Shown here piece after piece: positions 52,923 to 60,157 of a stretch of 64,000 nt of DNA (position 1 is the stretch's first letter; each line of letters begins with the position of its first letter). Below the pieces are notes generated by a model. That model worked only from the letters and a program-made list of their open reading frames with translations. It was not told where the DNA came from and did not search any database. This DNA comes from Litoribacter ruber (lineage in GTDB: Bacteria; Bacteroidota; Bacteroidia; Cytophagales; Cyclobacteriaceae), in the NCBI RefSeq assembly GCF_018500185.1, contig NZ_JAHBGI010000008.1, positions 62,001 through 126,000 of the forward strand. Direction: 5' to 3'. The translations under genes and the position numbers were made by a program.

Positions 52923-52955
52923 AAGGCGGACCTCTCGGGGCCCGCCTTTATTTTT
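52923..52955 (+). terminator. Terminator of the M1 peptidase gene
   Basis: AAGGCGG (52923-52929) pairs with CCGCCTT (52942-52948) with a 12-nt loop, followed by TATTTTT. Confidence 0.8.
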
Positions 52956-52999
52956 ATAGCTTTCCCCGTCAAAAGTCATTTACCCCAGCAGCTCCAAAC

Positions 53000-53034
53000 T
53001 TTTAATGCTCAATTAAGCATTAAAAATGCTTTTT
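53000..53034 (+). promoter_or_regulatory. Alternative hairpins resembling an attenuator
   Basis: Segment 1 (TTTTAATGCT, 53000-53009) can pair with segment 2 (AGCATTAAAA, 53016-53025). Segment 2 as AAGCATT (53015-53021) can instead pair with segment 3 AATGCTT (53025-53031), which is followed by TTT. Only one pairing can exist at a time. This could be chance in AT-rich sequence. Confidence 0.35.
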
Positions 53035-53036
53035 GT

Positions 53037-53091
53037 CGAAGAGGACCCGAAGAGGAGGCGAAGAGGAGGCAAAGAGGAGGCGTAGGAGCTG
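53037..53091. repeat. 11-bp tandem repeat (CGAAGAGGAGG)
   Basis: Five units: CGAAGAGGACC, CGAAGAGGAGG twice, CAAAGAGGAGG and the diverged CGTAGGAGCTG. Non-coding. Confidence 0.8.
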
Positions 53092-53250
53092 ATAGACCGA
53101 ATTAAAGTATGTGAAAGTTAATAATCGCTAATTTCACGCTAGTACCAATACGGATATTTACTCTGCAACAAGCGACACCTTTGGCGCAATTTATGGGGAA
53201 TGGTGCACTATTAAAGTCCCTAATGGATTCCTAGCTTGGAATAAATTCTT

Positions 53251-53258
53251 TAGTTTTG
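53251..53258 (+). promoter_or_regulatory. Possible -7 box of the nucleotidyltransferase gene
   Basis: TAGTTTTG matches TAnnTTTG and lies 37 bp before the start codon. A TTG at 53236-53238 is only 12 bp away, too close for a normal -33. Confidence 0.35.
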
Positions 53259-53295
53259 GGCTTTTGATCAGAAAACGAAAATAAGATATAGAAAA

Positions 53296-54198
53296 ATGAG
53301 CAAACCAACACTTTTAGTACTGGCCGCCGGAATGGGCAGCAGATATGGAGGAAATAAGCAGATAGACGGATTCGGACCAAATGGGGAGACCATCATCGAG
53401 TATTCCATTTACGATGCCATCCGCACGGGTTTTGGCAAGGTAGTTTTTATTGTGAGAAAAGAAATATTGGAAGAAGTGAAGGAGAAATTTCTTCCAAAGC
53501 TGGAAGGAAAGATCGAAGTGGAATTTGTGCTTCAATCCCTGGATTCGTTTGTTCCTTCTGAATACAACAATCCAGAGAGGTCCAAGCCATACGGAACGGC
53601 CCATGCAGTGCTTTGCGCTCAAGATGTGATCAAGGAGCCTTTTGCGGTCATCAATGCAGATGATTTCTATGGACAGGAGGCTTTCAAAGTGCTTTCGCAG
53701 TTTCTGAGCAATGGCGTGCAGCCAAACCTCCACTGCATGGTAGGGTATGAGCTTCAAAACGTGCTTTCCGAAAACGGAACCGTTTCTAGAGGCATCTGCG
53801 AAACCAACGAGGAAAACCAGTTATTGGGCATGGTAGAAACGACCGATATCGGTAGAGACGGTGATAAAATCGTGACCAAGATGAACGGTGAGGCTATAGA
53901 GTTAGCGCCTACTGCCCAAGCTTCCATGAACTGCTGGGGCTTTCATCCTTCCTTTATGGAGGCCATCAACGACATGTGGTCGGAGTTTTTGAAAAACAAC
54001 TACACCAATCCCAAGTCGGAATTTTATATTCCCACTGTGGCCAATCACCTGATTCAGGAAAACAAGGCTGCTGTGGAAATCCTTGCCGGCGGCAAGACCT
54101 GGTTTGGCGTTACCTACACAGACGACAAGCCTGAGGTGATCAGCTCACTTAAAAAACTTCACGAGGAAGGGGAATATCCCAAAAACTTGTGGAACTAA
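53296..54198 (+). CDS. Sugar-phosphate nucleotidyltransferase family protein
   Basis: 300 residues. LLVLAAGMGSRYGGNKQIDGFGPNGETIIEYS is the nucleotide-binding loop of NTP-transferases with the RYGG-K form, and FAVINADDFYGQEAF holds the metal aspartates. QLLGMVETTDIGRDGD and NCWGFHPSFMEAI fit the sugar-binding part. It would activate a sugar phosphate with NTP, but the sugar cannot be named. It is a single gene with a strong terminator, outside any surface-polysaccharide cluster. Confidence 0.82.
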   Translation: MSKPTLLVLAAGMGSRYGGNKQIDGFGPNGETIIEYSIYDAIRTGFGKVVFIVRKEILEEVKEKFLPKLEGKIEVEFVLQSLDSFVPSEYNNPERSKPYGTAHAVLCAQDVIKEPFAVINADDFYGQEAFKVLSQFLSNGVQPNLHCMVGYELQNVLSENGTVSRGICETNEENQLLGMVETTDIGRDGDKIVTKMNGEAIELAPTAQASMNCWGFHPSFMEAINDMWSEFLKNNYTNPKSEFYIPTVANHLIQENKAAVEILAGGKTWFGVTYTDDKPEVISSLKKLHEEGEYPKNLWN

Positions 54199-54206
54199 AC
54201 ACCTTC

Positions 54207-54238
54207 AAGCCATGCGAACAATAGCATGGCTTTTTTTT
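54207..54238 (+). terminator. Terminator of the nucleotidyltransferase gene
   Basis: AAGCCATGC (54207-54215) pairs with GCATGGCTT (54224-54232), followed by T bases to 54238. It reaches the stop codon of the convergent amtB and may serve that gene poorly on the other strand. Confidence 0.9.
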
Positions 54239-55454
54239 ATTCCTTCCTGCCAAAATACGGATAAGCATGCATGCTGTGCTCATGGATATCAAGTCCCTCT
54301 CTTTCCACAGTTTCGGGGACCCTCAAGCCGAAGACTTTTTTGATGGCAAGAAAGAATATCAAACTGAACCCTACGCAAAATCCTCCCACAATTAATATAC
54401 CCAGCCCTTGAGACAAAAGCTGGCCCAAACCAGCCTTTTCACCAATCAGCCCCACTGCCAGAGTGCCCCATATCCCACTCAAAAGATGGACAGGGACCAC
54501 ACCCACGGGATCATCTACTTTGATTTTATCCATAAAAATCACCCCAAATATCACCATCACCCCCGCCACAAAGCCTATCAGCCCTGCCTGCCAAATATTC
54601 ATCACATCGGCCCCGGCAGTAATGGCCACCAGTCCAGCCAAAATCCCATTGAGGACCATGGTCACGTCAAAGGTTTTGAATTGGTAGTAAGAGGTAAAAT
54701 GCGCCCCCACCGATGCGGCCGCAGCAGCCACACCCGTGGTGACAAAGATCCTGGAAAGCTGCCCCGGCTCTGCGGAGCCCAGGGAACCACCATTAAACCC
54801 AAACCAGCCGAACCAAAGAAGAAATACGCCCAAAGTAGCCAAGGGAATGTTGTGCCCAGGAAAAGCCTTGATTTTTCCATTGGTGAATTTCCCCAGTCTT
54901 GGCCCTACCACTATGGCACCTATCAGGGCCGCCCAGCCTCCCGCACTGTGAAGCAGGGTGCTCCCGGCAAAATCATAAAAAGGAACCTCCCAATTATCCA
55001 TAAAGCCACCTCCCCACTTCCATCGGGCCACTATAGGAAAACAGAGGCCGATGTAAAAGGTGGAAAAAAGCAAAAAGGGCCGTAATTTTATCCGCTCCGC
55101 CACTCCTCCCGAAACGATAGTGGCGGAGGTAGCCGCAAACATAGCCTGAAAAATAAAATGCGTGTAGTTGGTATATTGATCATCAATAGTATCAAACCCG
55201 TCATTTCCGTCGGGAAAATAGACCCCAATTCGGAGAAGTCCTTTTAAGTCTTCGGCATGCATGATATTATACCCAATGAAAGCATAGGTAAGAATGCCAA
55301 CGGAGGGGATAATGGAATTTTTATAAAGGATGTTGATCGTGTTTTTCTGCCGGGTTAACCCAGCCTCCAGGGCCGCAAATCCAATATGCATGATAAAGAC
55401 CAGAATGGTGGCCATGATCATCCAGAGGTTATTTAGCATCAGGTTTTCCCCCAT
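54237..55454 (-). CDS. amtB: Ammonium transporter
   Basis: 405 residues with 11 membrane segments expected. IGFAALEAGLTRQKNTINILYKN near the start, WKWGGGFM, the first pore histidine in STLLHSAGGWAALIGAI and the second in VVPVHLLSGIWGTLAVG are Amt/MEP hallmarks, and GFNGGSLG completes the set. It conducts ammonium under nitrogen limitation. Its start codon overlaps the stop of the PII gene (TAATG), so the regulator is made first and in step with the channel. Confidence 0.94.
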   Translation of the reverse strand: MGENLMLNNLWMIMATILVFIMHIGFAALEAGLTRQKNTINILYKNSIIPSVGILTYAFIGYNIMHAEDLKGLLRIGVYFPDGNDGFDTIDDQYTNYTHFIFQAMFAATSATIVSGGVAERIKLRPFLLFSTFYIGLCFPIVARWKWGGGFMDNWEVPFYDFAGSTLLHSAGGWAALIGAIVVGPRLGKFTNGKIKAFPGHNIPLATLGVFLLWFGWFGFNGGSLGSAEPGQLSRIFVTTGVAAAAASVGAHFTSYYQFKTFDVTMVLNGILAGLVAITAGADVMNIWQAGLIGFVAGVMVIFGVIFMDKIKVDDPVGVVPVHLLSGIWGTLAVGLIGEKAGLGQLLSQGLGILIVGGFCVGFSLIFFLAIKKVFGLRVPETVEREGLDIHEHSMHAYPYFGRKE

Positions 55455-55783
55455 TACGCCTCTGTTTTGGATGGGATAAGAAATTCCCTGATTTCTACCA
55501 CTGCTATTCCCACATTGGGCTCCAAATGGTTTTTTATTAAACTGATGACCTCGTCAAGCTGTTCGGAATGGATAATCAATTCGATTTTGATCCTATCAGA
55601 AAAATTTGTCGAAGAAGGCACTCCCCGATATTGCGTGCCTTTGCCTTTGATCAGGGATACATTGCTTACCTGATAAAAATTAATGTTCAGGACCTTTTCA
55701 GAGCCTATCTTATCAAGAAAGGCATCCAGCTCATCCATCGGCAAGTAAGACTCTATTTTTAGCATAGGCTTTTCGGTCATCAT
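55454..55783 (-). CDS. Divergent PII-type nitrogen regulator
   Basis: 109 residues. SYLPMDELDAFLDKIG, NFYQVSNVSLIKGKG, the T-loop-like stretch KGKGTQYRGVPSSTNF with the YRG of the modified tyrosine, DRIKIELIIHSEQLDEVISLI and VVEIREFLIPS follow the PII fold. However, the GxGxQKG motif is missing, and the C-terminal segment is unlike GlnB/GlnK. PII trimers plug Amt channels according to nitrogen status. The coupling with amtB supports this role; the altered loop may mean different ligand or modification. A TATGTTTG box is 53 bp upstream (55836-55843, minus). Confidence 0.8.
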   Translation of the reverse strand: MMTEKPMLKIESYLPMDELDAFLDKIGSEKVLNINFYQVSNVSLIKGKGTQYRGVPSSTNFSDRIKIELIIHSEQLDEVISLIKNHLEPNVGIAVVEIREFLIPSKTEA

Positions 55784-55835
55784 TATTGCCCAACTAAGCC
55801 CTAAAGGGAATTGTTTGATAAACGGCCTTGAGACT

Positions 55836-55843
55836 CAAACATA
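55836..55843 (-). promoter_or_regulatory. Possible -7 box of the PII-amtB operon
   Basis: TATGTTTG on the minus strand matches TAnnTTTG, 53 bp before the PII start codon. No -33 TTG is visible at the right distance. Confidence 0.35.
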
Positions 55844-55912
55844 AATATCTTAAAATTGGTATTCTTTAAACGGAATATTTATTGCGGGGAAGTTTTTCTA
55901 AATAACACGCTC

Positions 55913-56329
55913 ATGAAACAATTGATATTTTCCACCCGACCCTTCTTCACCGATGTTGGACTGTTGATTTTCCGCGTTGGGGTGTCATTGATGATGATGA
56001 CCCATGGCTGGGCAAAGATCCTTAACTTCAGCGAAAGACTGGGCTCCTTCCCTGATCCATTGGGCATAGGGTCTGCATTCTCCCTTCAGCTGGTGATTTT
56101 TGCGGAGTTTTTCTGCGCCATCCTAGTAGCACTGGGTTTTGCCACCCGATTGGCTTTGATCCCTTTAATCATCAACATGTTCGTGATTTCCTTTGTCGTC
56201 CATGCTGGGGAGGGATTTTCGGACAAAGAATTGCCTCTCCTATTTTTGCTTTCCTGGATATTTTTATTCTTGCGGGGAGCAGGCATCTACTCCATGGACG
56301 GGCAGATGATGAAACGAAAAAAATATTAA
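55913..56329 (+). CDS. DoxX-family membrane protein
   Basis: 138 residues from the ATG at 55913; a longer frame begins with a TTG at 55856 and has no family similarity. There are four membrane segments: VGLLIFRVGVSLMMMTHGWAKI, SAFSLQLVIFAEFFCAILVALGFATRLA, LIINMFVISFVVHAGEG and LLFLLSWIFLFLRGAGIYSMD. This is the DoxX/SURF4-like fold, found as small quinone- or redox-associated membrane proteins. Function here is unknown. Its last 4 bp overlap the end of the convergent recF gene. Confidence 0.8.
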   Translation: MKQLIFSTRPFFTDVGLLIFRVGVSLMMMTHGWAKILNFSERLGSFPDPLGIGSAFSLQLVIFAEFFCAILVALGFATRLALIPLIINMFVISFVVHAGEGFSDKELPLLFLLSWIFLFLRGAGIYSMDGQMMKRKKY

Positions 56330-57432
56330 TCTTCGGCCCGAATGGTCCCGTTATCAATTCGGAAAAAGGCCTTTTCGGAATCAATAGATGCCAAAATCTG
56401 CTTGGACCTTTCCGGTCTGGCGTCGGTGATAAAAAGTTGCCCAAACTGATGGTCGGCCACCAGGCTGACCATTTTTTCTATCCTGGCATCATCCAGCTTG
56501 TCAAAGATATCATCCAAAAGCAGAATCGGCTTCACGCCCATCCCCTCTTCCAAAACCTGGAATTGGGAGAGCTTCAAGGCAATCAAATAGCTTTTCTGCT
56601 GACCCTGAGAGCCGTATTTTTTTAAGGGAAACCCATCTATTTCAAAAGCAAAATCATCCCGATGAATCCCTTTATTAGTTCTTTTCAAAGCTAAATCCCG
56701 GTGCAGGGAGTCCCTAAACACTTTTTCAAAGCCCTCCGGTTCACAATGGCTTTCATAGCCAACCGAAACCGCCTCTTTACTATCCGAAATCACCCTGTAA
56801 TGATGCTCAAGCTTAGGACTGAAGTTTTCAATAAACTCCAACCTTTTCTGGGAAATCACCTTACTGAGGGAAATCAACTCTATATTATAGGGTTCCAACA
56901 ATTCTTTATCAAATCTACCACCCTCAGCAAACTGTTTCAAAAGCGCGTTTCTCTGCTTGAGAAAATGCTGGTACCGCACCAGAGATTGCAGGTAATTACG
57001 GTCTAGCTGCGAAAGCATGCTGTCGACAAACTTCCGCCTATCCTCGCTTCCGCCTTTGATCAGCTGTATATCATCGGGGGCAATCATCACTACGGGAAAT
57101 TGCCCGATGTGGTCACTCATTTTCTCATAGGCCTTTCCGGCCAAGACAAGCTGCTTCTTTTTTCCCGCCTCAAAAATGCACCGCAGCTCCAGATCTTTTC
57201 CCTCCCTATCAAATTCCCCTGCTATGGTAAAGAAGCTTTCATAATGCAGGATGTTTTGGGAATCAATGGAATTAAAAGCACTGCGTGTAAAGCATAGGTA
57301 ATGGATGGCATCTAGCAGATTGGTTTTCCCGCTTCCGTTCATTCCCAAAAAGCAGTTGATCTCTTTTGAAAACACAGCCCTTTCCTGTTTATAATTCTTG
57401 AACTGGTTGAGCTTGATGTTTTTCAGGTGCAT
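56326..57432 (-). CDS. recF: DNA replication and repair protein RecF
   Basis: 368 residues from the ATG at 57432; ten extra residues (from 57462) are possible but unlike the family. NCFLGMNGSGKTNLLDAIHYL is Walker A, YGSQGQQKSYLIALKLSQF the ABC-type signature, and PILLLDDIFDKLDDARI Walker B. RecF is a structural-maintenance-type ATPase that helps load RecA at gaps with RecO and RecR. The gene is not next to dnaA or dnaN here, as is common in Bacteroidota. Confidence 0.93.
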   Translation of the reverse strand: MHLKNIKLNQFKNYKQERAVFSKEINCFLGMNGSGKTNLLDAIHYLCFTRSAFNSIDSQNILHYESFFTIAGEFDREGKDLELRCIFEAGKKKQLVLAGKAYEKMSDHIGQFPVVMIAPDDIQLIKGGSEDRRKFVDSMLSQLDRNYLQSLVRYQHFLKQRNALLKQFAEGGRFDKELLEPYNIELISLSKVISQKRLEFIENFSPKLEHHYRVISDSKEAVSVGYESHCEPEGFEKVFRDSLHRDLALKRTNKGIHRDDFAFEIDGFPLKKYGSQGQQKSYLIALKLSQFQVLEEGMGVKPILLLDDIFDKLDDARIEKMVSLVADHQFGQLFITDARPERSKQILASIDSEKAFFRIDNGTIRAED

Positions 57433-57536
57433 AAGGAATGGTTTGGGAGCATAAAAGTACATTTAATGTACCAATATAGAAAACGGAAAAGCCTTTGCTA
57501 ATAGGTCCAAGGCAGGCTCCAAAACATGGAAAGGTT

Positions 57537-57567
57537 TTGCTAATCAGCGAAACATGGCCTATATTTG
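57537..57567 (+). promoter_or_regulatory. pdhA promoter
   Basis: TTG (57537-57539), 20 bp, TATATTTG (57560-57567): a full match to the Bacteroidota consensus, 35 bp before the start codon. An imperfect direct repeat, GGAAAAGCCTTTGCTAAT near 57485 and GGAAAGGTTTTGCTAAT near 57529, overlaps the -33 element and could be a regulator site. Confidence 0.75.
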
Positions 57568-57602
57568 ACCCGCAAACTTAGGCTATTTATACAAAATTCG
57601 AT

Positions 57603-58625
57603 ATGGCGAAGAAGAGTTCGAATAAAACCAAGGCGAAAGCAAAATATTCAAAGGAGACCTATACCTATTGGTATGAGAGCATGTTGCTCATGAGAAGGTT
57701 TGAGGAAAAGGCAGGCCAACTTTATGGACAGCAGAAGATCAGAGGTTTCTGTCACTTATATATTGGCCAGGAGGCCTGCGCTTCCGGTGCCATCACGGCA
57801 CTTGAAAAGGATGACAAGTGGATCACTGCTTACCGTGACCATGCCCATCCGTTGGGACTAGGCACTGACCCGGGTGCTGTAATGGCTGAACTTTATGGCA
57901 AGGCTACCGGTACCACTAAGGGTAAAGGTGGCTCCATGCACATCTTTGACAAGGAAGTTAACTTCGTAGGTGGACACGGTATCGTGGGTGCCCAGGTGCC
58001 TATGGGTCTTGGAATCGGCTTTGCCGAAAAATACCAAGGAACCAAAAACCTTTGCATCTGCCACATGGGTGATGGTGCGGTGAGACAAGGTGCCGTCCAT
58101 GAAGCATTCAACTTGGCTATGCTTTACAAAGCTCCGGTGATTTTCGTCATAGAAAACAACGGTTATGCCATGGGTACAGCCGTGAAGAGATCCTCTAACG
58201 TGGAAGACCTTTCTACCATTGGTGAGTCTTACGATATGCCTTCTTTCCCAGTGGACGGTATGAACGTGGAAGCTGTTCACGAGGCAGTAGCTGAAGCAGC
58301 GGAAAGAGCCAGAAAAGGTGATGGACCAACATTGTTGGAATTCAGAACTTATAGGTATAAAGGGCACTCCATGTCCGATCCCCAGAAATACAGAACCAGG
58401 GAGGAAGTGGAAGAATACAAGCAGCGTGACCCAATCGAGCAGGTGAAGAAAACCATTTTGGACAACAACATCCTGACCGAAGAAGAAATCGAGGCAATCA
58501 ACAAGAAAGTGAAAAAGCAGGTAGAAGATGCGGTGAAATTTGCCGAAGAATCACCTTGGCCTGATGGACAGGATGCCTTCAAGGACGTGTATGTTCAGGA
58601 AGATTATCCTTTTGTGATGGAATAA
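57603..58625 (+). CDS. pdhA: Pyruvate dehydrogenase E1 component, alpha subunit
   Basis: 340 residues. The thiamine diphosphate motif runs from GDGAVRQGAVHEAFN to VIENN, and GQEACASGA, GHGIVGAQVPMGLGIGFAE, and TLLEFRTYRYKGHSMSDPQKYR (with the regulatory-site-like serine) mark the E1-alpha chain. With the beta subunit it decarboxylates pyruvate to feed acetyl-CoA. No beta subunit or E2 gene follows; the transcript ends in a strong terminator, so the partners are elsewhere. A start-proximal lysine-rich segment (SSNKTKAKAKYSK) precedes the domain. Confidence 0.93.
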   Translation: MAKKSSNKTKAKAKYSKETYTYWYESMLLMRRFEEKAGQLYGQQKIRGFCHLYIGQEACASGAITALEKDDKWITAYRDHAHPLGLGTDPGAVMAELYGKATGTTKGKGGSMHIFDKEVNFVGGHGIVGAQVPMGLGIGFAEKYQGTKNLCICHMGDGAVRQGAVHEAFNLAMLYKAPVIFVIENNGYAMGTAVKRSSNVEDLSTIGESYDMPSFPVDGMNVEAVHEAVAEAAERARKGDGPTLLEFRTYRYKGHSMSDPQKYRTREEVEEYKQRDPIEQVKKTILDNNILTEEEIEAINKKVKKQVEDAVKFAEESPWPDGQDAFKDVYVQEDYPFVME

Positions 58626-58646
58626 ATTGGCCATATAAGATATTTT

Positions 58647-58684
58647 AACCCCCAAAATGAAATCATTTTGGGGGTTATTTTTTT
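58647..58684 (+). terminator. Terminator of pdhA
   Basis: A 14-bp perfect stem, 58647-58660 with 58663-58676 (core AACCCCCAAAA / TTTTGGGGGTT), followed by ATTTTTTT. Confidence 0.93.
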
Positions 58685-58767
58685 ATTAGACAAAAGAATG
58701 TCCTAATATTAGGGCTTCATTTGCCAAGCTCCTTTAGTTATTGGCGAATGAGAGGGGAAATAAGATA

Positions 58768-58798
58768 TTGCTATTAAATAAAACATCCTCTATATTTG
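58768..58798 (+). promoter_or_regulatory. Promoter of the TPR membrane-protein gene
   Basis: TTG (58768-58770), 20 bp, TATATTTG (58791-58798), a full consensus match, 19 bp before the start codon. It is nearly identical in layout to the pdhA promoter. Confidence 0.75.
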
Positions 58799-58817
58799 CG
58801 ACTGAAAATTAGTAAAA

Positions 58818-59537
58818 ATGGCGAAGACAGACATTAAAAACGTAAAAGCACAACAAGAGCAGGCAAATGAACTTTTGGAAAATCCAGATGTGATTGCCGA
58901 CAGGTTAGGAAGAGGAGAGGCGTTCTTGAAAGAGAATTCCAAAATTGTAGGTGGGATAATCATTGCTATTGTTTTGGTCATCGCCGGTGTTATCGGTTTT
59001 CAGATCCACAAAGCAAACCAAAACAAAGTGGCCCAAGCCGAAATGTTCCAGGCAGTATATTACTGGGAGCAGGACGAAGCTGACTTGGCTTTGAACGGTG
59101 ACGGTGAGCATGCCGGTTTCCTAACTATCATTGACAAGTACAGCGGTACGGACGCTGCAAACCTGGCGCACTTCTACACCGGATCTCTTTATTTGGCCGA
59201 AGGCGAGCACCAGAAAGCCATCGATCACCTTAAGAAATTCTCTTCGAGCGACTTCTTTGTTCAGGCCAGAGCTTATGCCTTGATCGGCGATGCCCAGATG
59301 GAACTTGGACAGGTTGGCGATGCCATCAGCTCATACAAAAGAGCTGCTGATTACAAGGAAAACAAGTTTTTCACCCCTCGTTATTTGAACAAACTGGCAA
59401 TTGCCTATGAGGAAAACGGTGATATCAACAATGCAATCAAGACTTACGAGCAAATCGAAGAGAAATACTTCGAGTCATATGAATTTACTGCAGCACGAAA
59501 GCATAAAGCGCGCTTAGAAGGCCTTGCCTCTAGGTAA
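58818..59537 (+). CDS. TPR-repeat inner-membrane protein (YfgM-like)
   Basis: 239 residues. A cytoplasmic N-terminal part (about 1-45, containing QQEQANELLENPDVIADRLG) precedes one membrane segment (about 48-67, GGIIIAIVLVIAGVIGF) and a periplasmic helical domain with TPR motifs (FYTGSLYLAEGEHQKAIDHL, GDAQMELGQVGDAISSYKRA, AYEENGDINNAIKTYEQI). The order is that of YfgM-like proteins that associate with periplasmic chaperones such as PpiD; this is an analogy, not proof. It has its own strong promoter and is followed by a terminator. Confidence 0.78.
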   Translation: MAKTDIKNVKAQQEQANELLENPDVIADRLGRGEAFLKENSKIVGGIIIAIVLVIAGVIGFQIHKANQNKVAQAEMFQAVYYWEQDEADLALNGDGEHAGFLTIIDKYSGTDAANLAHFYTGSLYLAEGEHQKAIDHLKKFSSSDFFVQARAYALIGDAQMELGQVGDAISSYKRAADYKENKFFTPRYLNKLAIAYEENGDINNAIKTYEQIEEKYFESYEFTAARKHKARLEGLASR

Positions 59538-59562
59538 TGCTGCTGTGCAGAGCATTTTAGAG

Positions 59563-59593
59563 AGAGTAAGGCCCATTGGTCTTACTCTTTTTT
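59563..59593 (+). terminator. Terminator of the TPR membrane-protein gene
   Basis: AGAGTAAG (59563-59570) pairs with CTTACTCT (59581-59588) over a 10-nt loop, followed by five further T. It lies only 32 bp before the ribH start codon. Confidence 0.8.
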
Positions 59594-59624
59594 GTTTTTA
59601 CTACCCATCAAAACTCACCAACTT

Positions 59625-60101
59625 ATGGCTACCCAACTTAAAAACCTCAGCGAATACTCATCAGGCAACATCCCGGACATCAGTGACAAGAAATTTGCCG
59701 TGGTGGTGTCAGAGTGGAATGAGGATGTCACCGAAGCCCTTTATGAAGGAGCTATCAGCACCCTGCTCAAGCATGGGGCAAAGAAGGAAAACATCTTCCG
59801 AAAAGACGTACCGGGCTCCTTTGAGCTATCGCTTGGCGCCCAGTGGACGGCCGAAATCGAGGAGATCGATGCGGTGATCTGTCTTGGCTGTGTGATCCAA
59901 GGCGAGACTAAGCACTTTGACTTCATCTGTGACGCCGTGGCCCACGGCATCACAAATGTGAGCCTTAAATACAACAAACCGGTCATCTTTGGTGTATTAA
60001 CACCCAACACGCAGCAGCAGGCATTGGACCGCGCAGGTGGCAAACATGGCAACAAAGGCGACGAAGCTGCCATCACCGCCATCAAAATGCTGGGCTTTTA
60101 A
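59625..60101 (+). CDS. ribH: 6,7-dimethyl-8-ribityllumazine synthase
   Basis: 158 residues from the ATG at 59625; a frame starting at 59592 would begin inside the terminator T run and lacks similarity. FAVVVSEWNEDVTEALYEGA, KDVPGSFELSLGAQW, AVICLGCVIQGETKHFDFICDAVAHGI (with the catalytic histidine in TKHFDF) and FGVLTPNTQQQALDRAGG are diagnostic. It condenses a ribityl-aminouracil with 3,4-dihydroxybutanone phosphate in riboflavin synthesis. It is followed by a hairpin 25 bp after the stop and then lysC. Confidence 0.94.
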   Translation: MATQLKNLSEYSSGNIPDISDKKFAVVVSEWNEDVTEALYEGAISTLLKHGAKKENIFRKDVPGSFELSLGAQWTAEIEEIDAVICLGCVIQGETKHFDFICDAVAHGITNVSLKYNKPVIFGVLTPNTQQQALDRAGGKHGNKGDEAAITAIKMLGF

Positions 60102-60125
60102 CCAACTATTTATTTAACCCTATCC

Positions 60126-60147
60126 CTTCCGTTTTCAAAAACGGAAG
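60126..60147 (+). terminator. Hairpin between ribH and lysC
   Basis: CTTCCGTTTT (60126-60135) pairs perfectly with AAAACGGAAG (60138-60147) with only a 2-nt gap, so the loop will open one or two pairs. The following T stretch is short (TCTTT). It may be a weak terminator or a leader structure for lysC, whose start is 10 bp later. Confidence 0.45.
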
Positions 60148-60157
60148 TCTTTCAGCT

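Larger units (their letters stand above)
52891..53295. other. Intergenic region between M1 peptidase and nucleotidyltransferase
   Basis: 405 bp with no gene. It contains, in order, the M1 terminator (52923-52955), two mutually exclusive hairpins (53000-53034), an 11-bp tandem repeat (53037-53091) and a TAGTTTTG promoter-like box (53251-53258). The remaining sequence (53092-53250) shows nothing recognisable. Confidence 0.6.
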
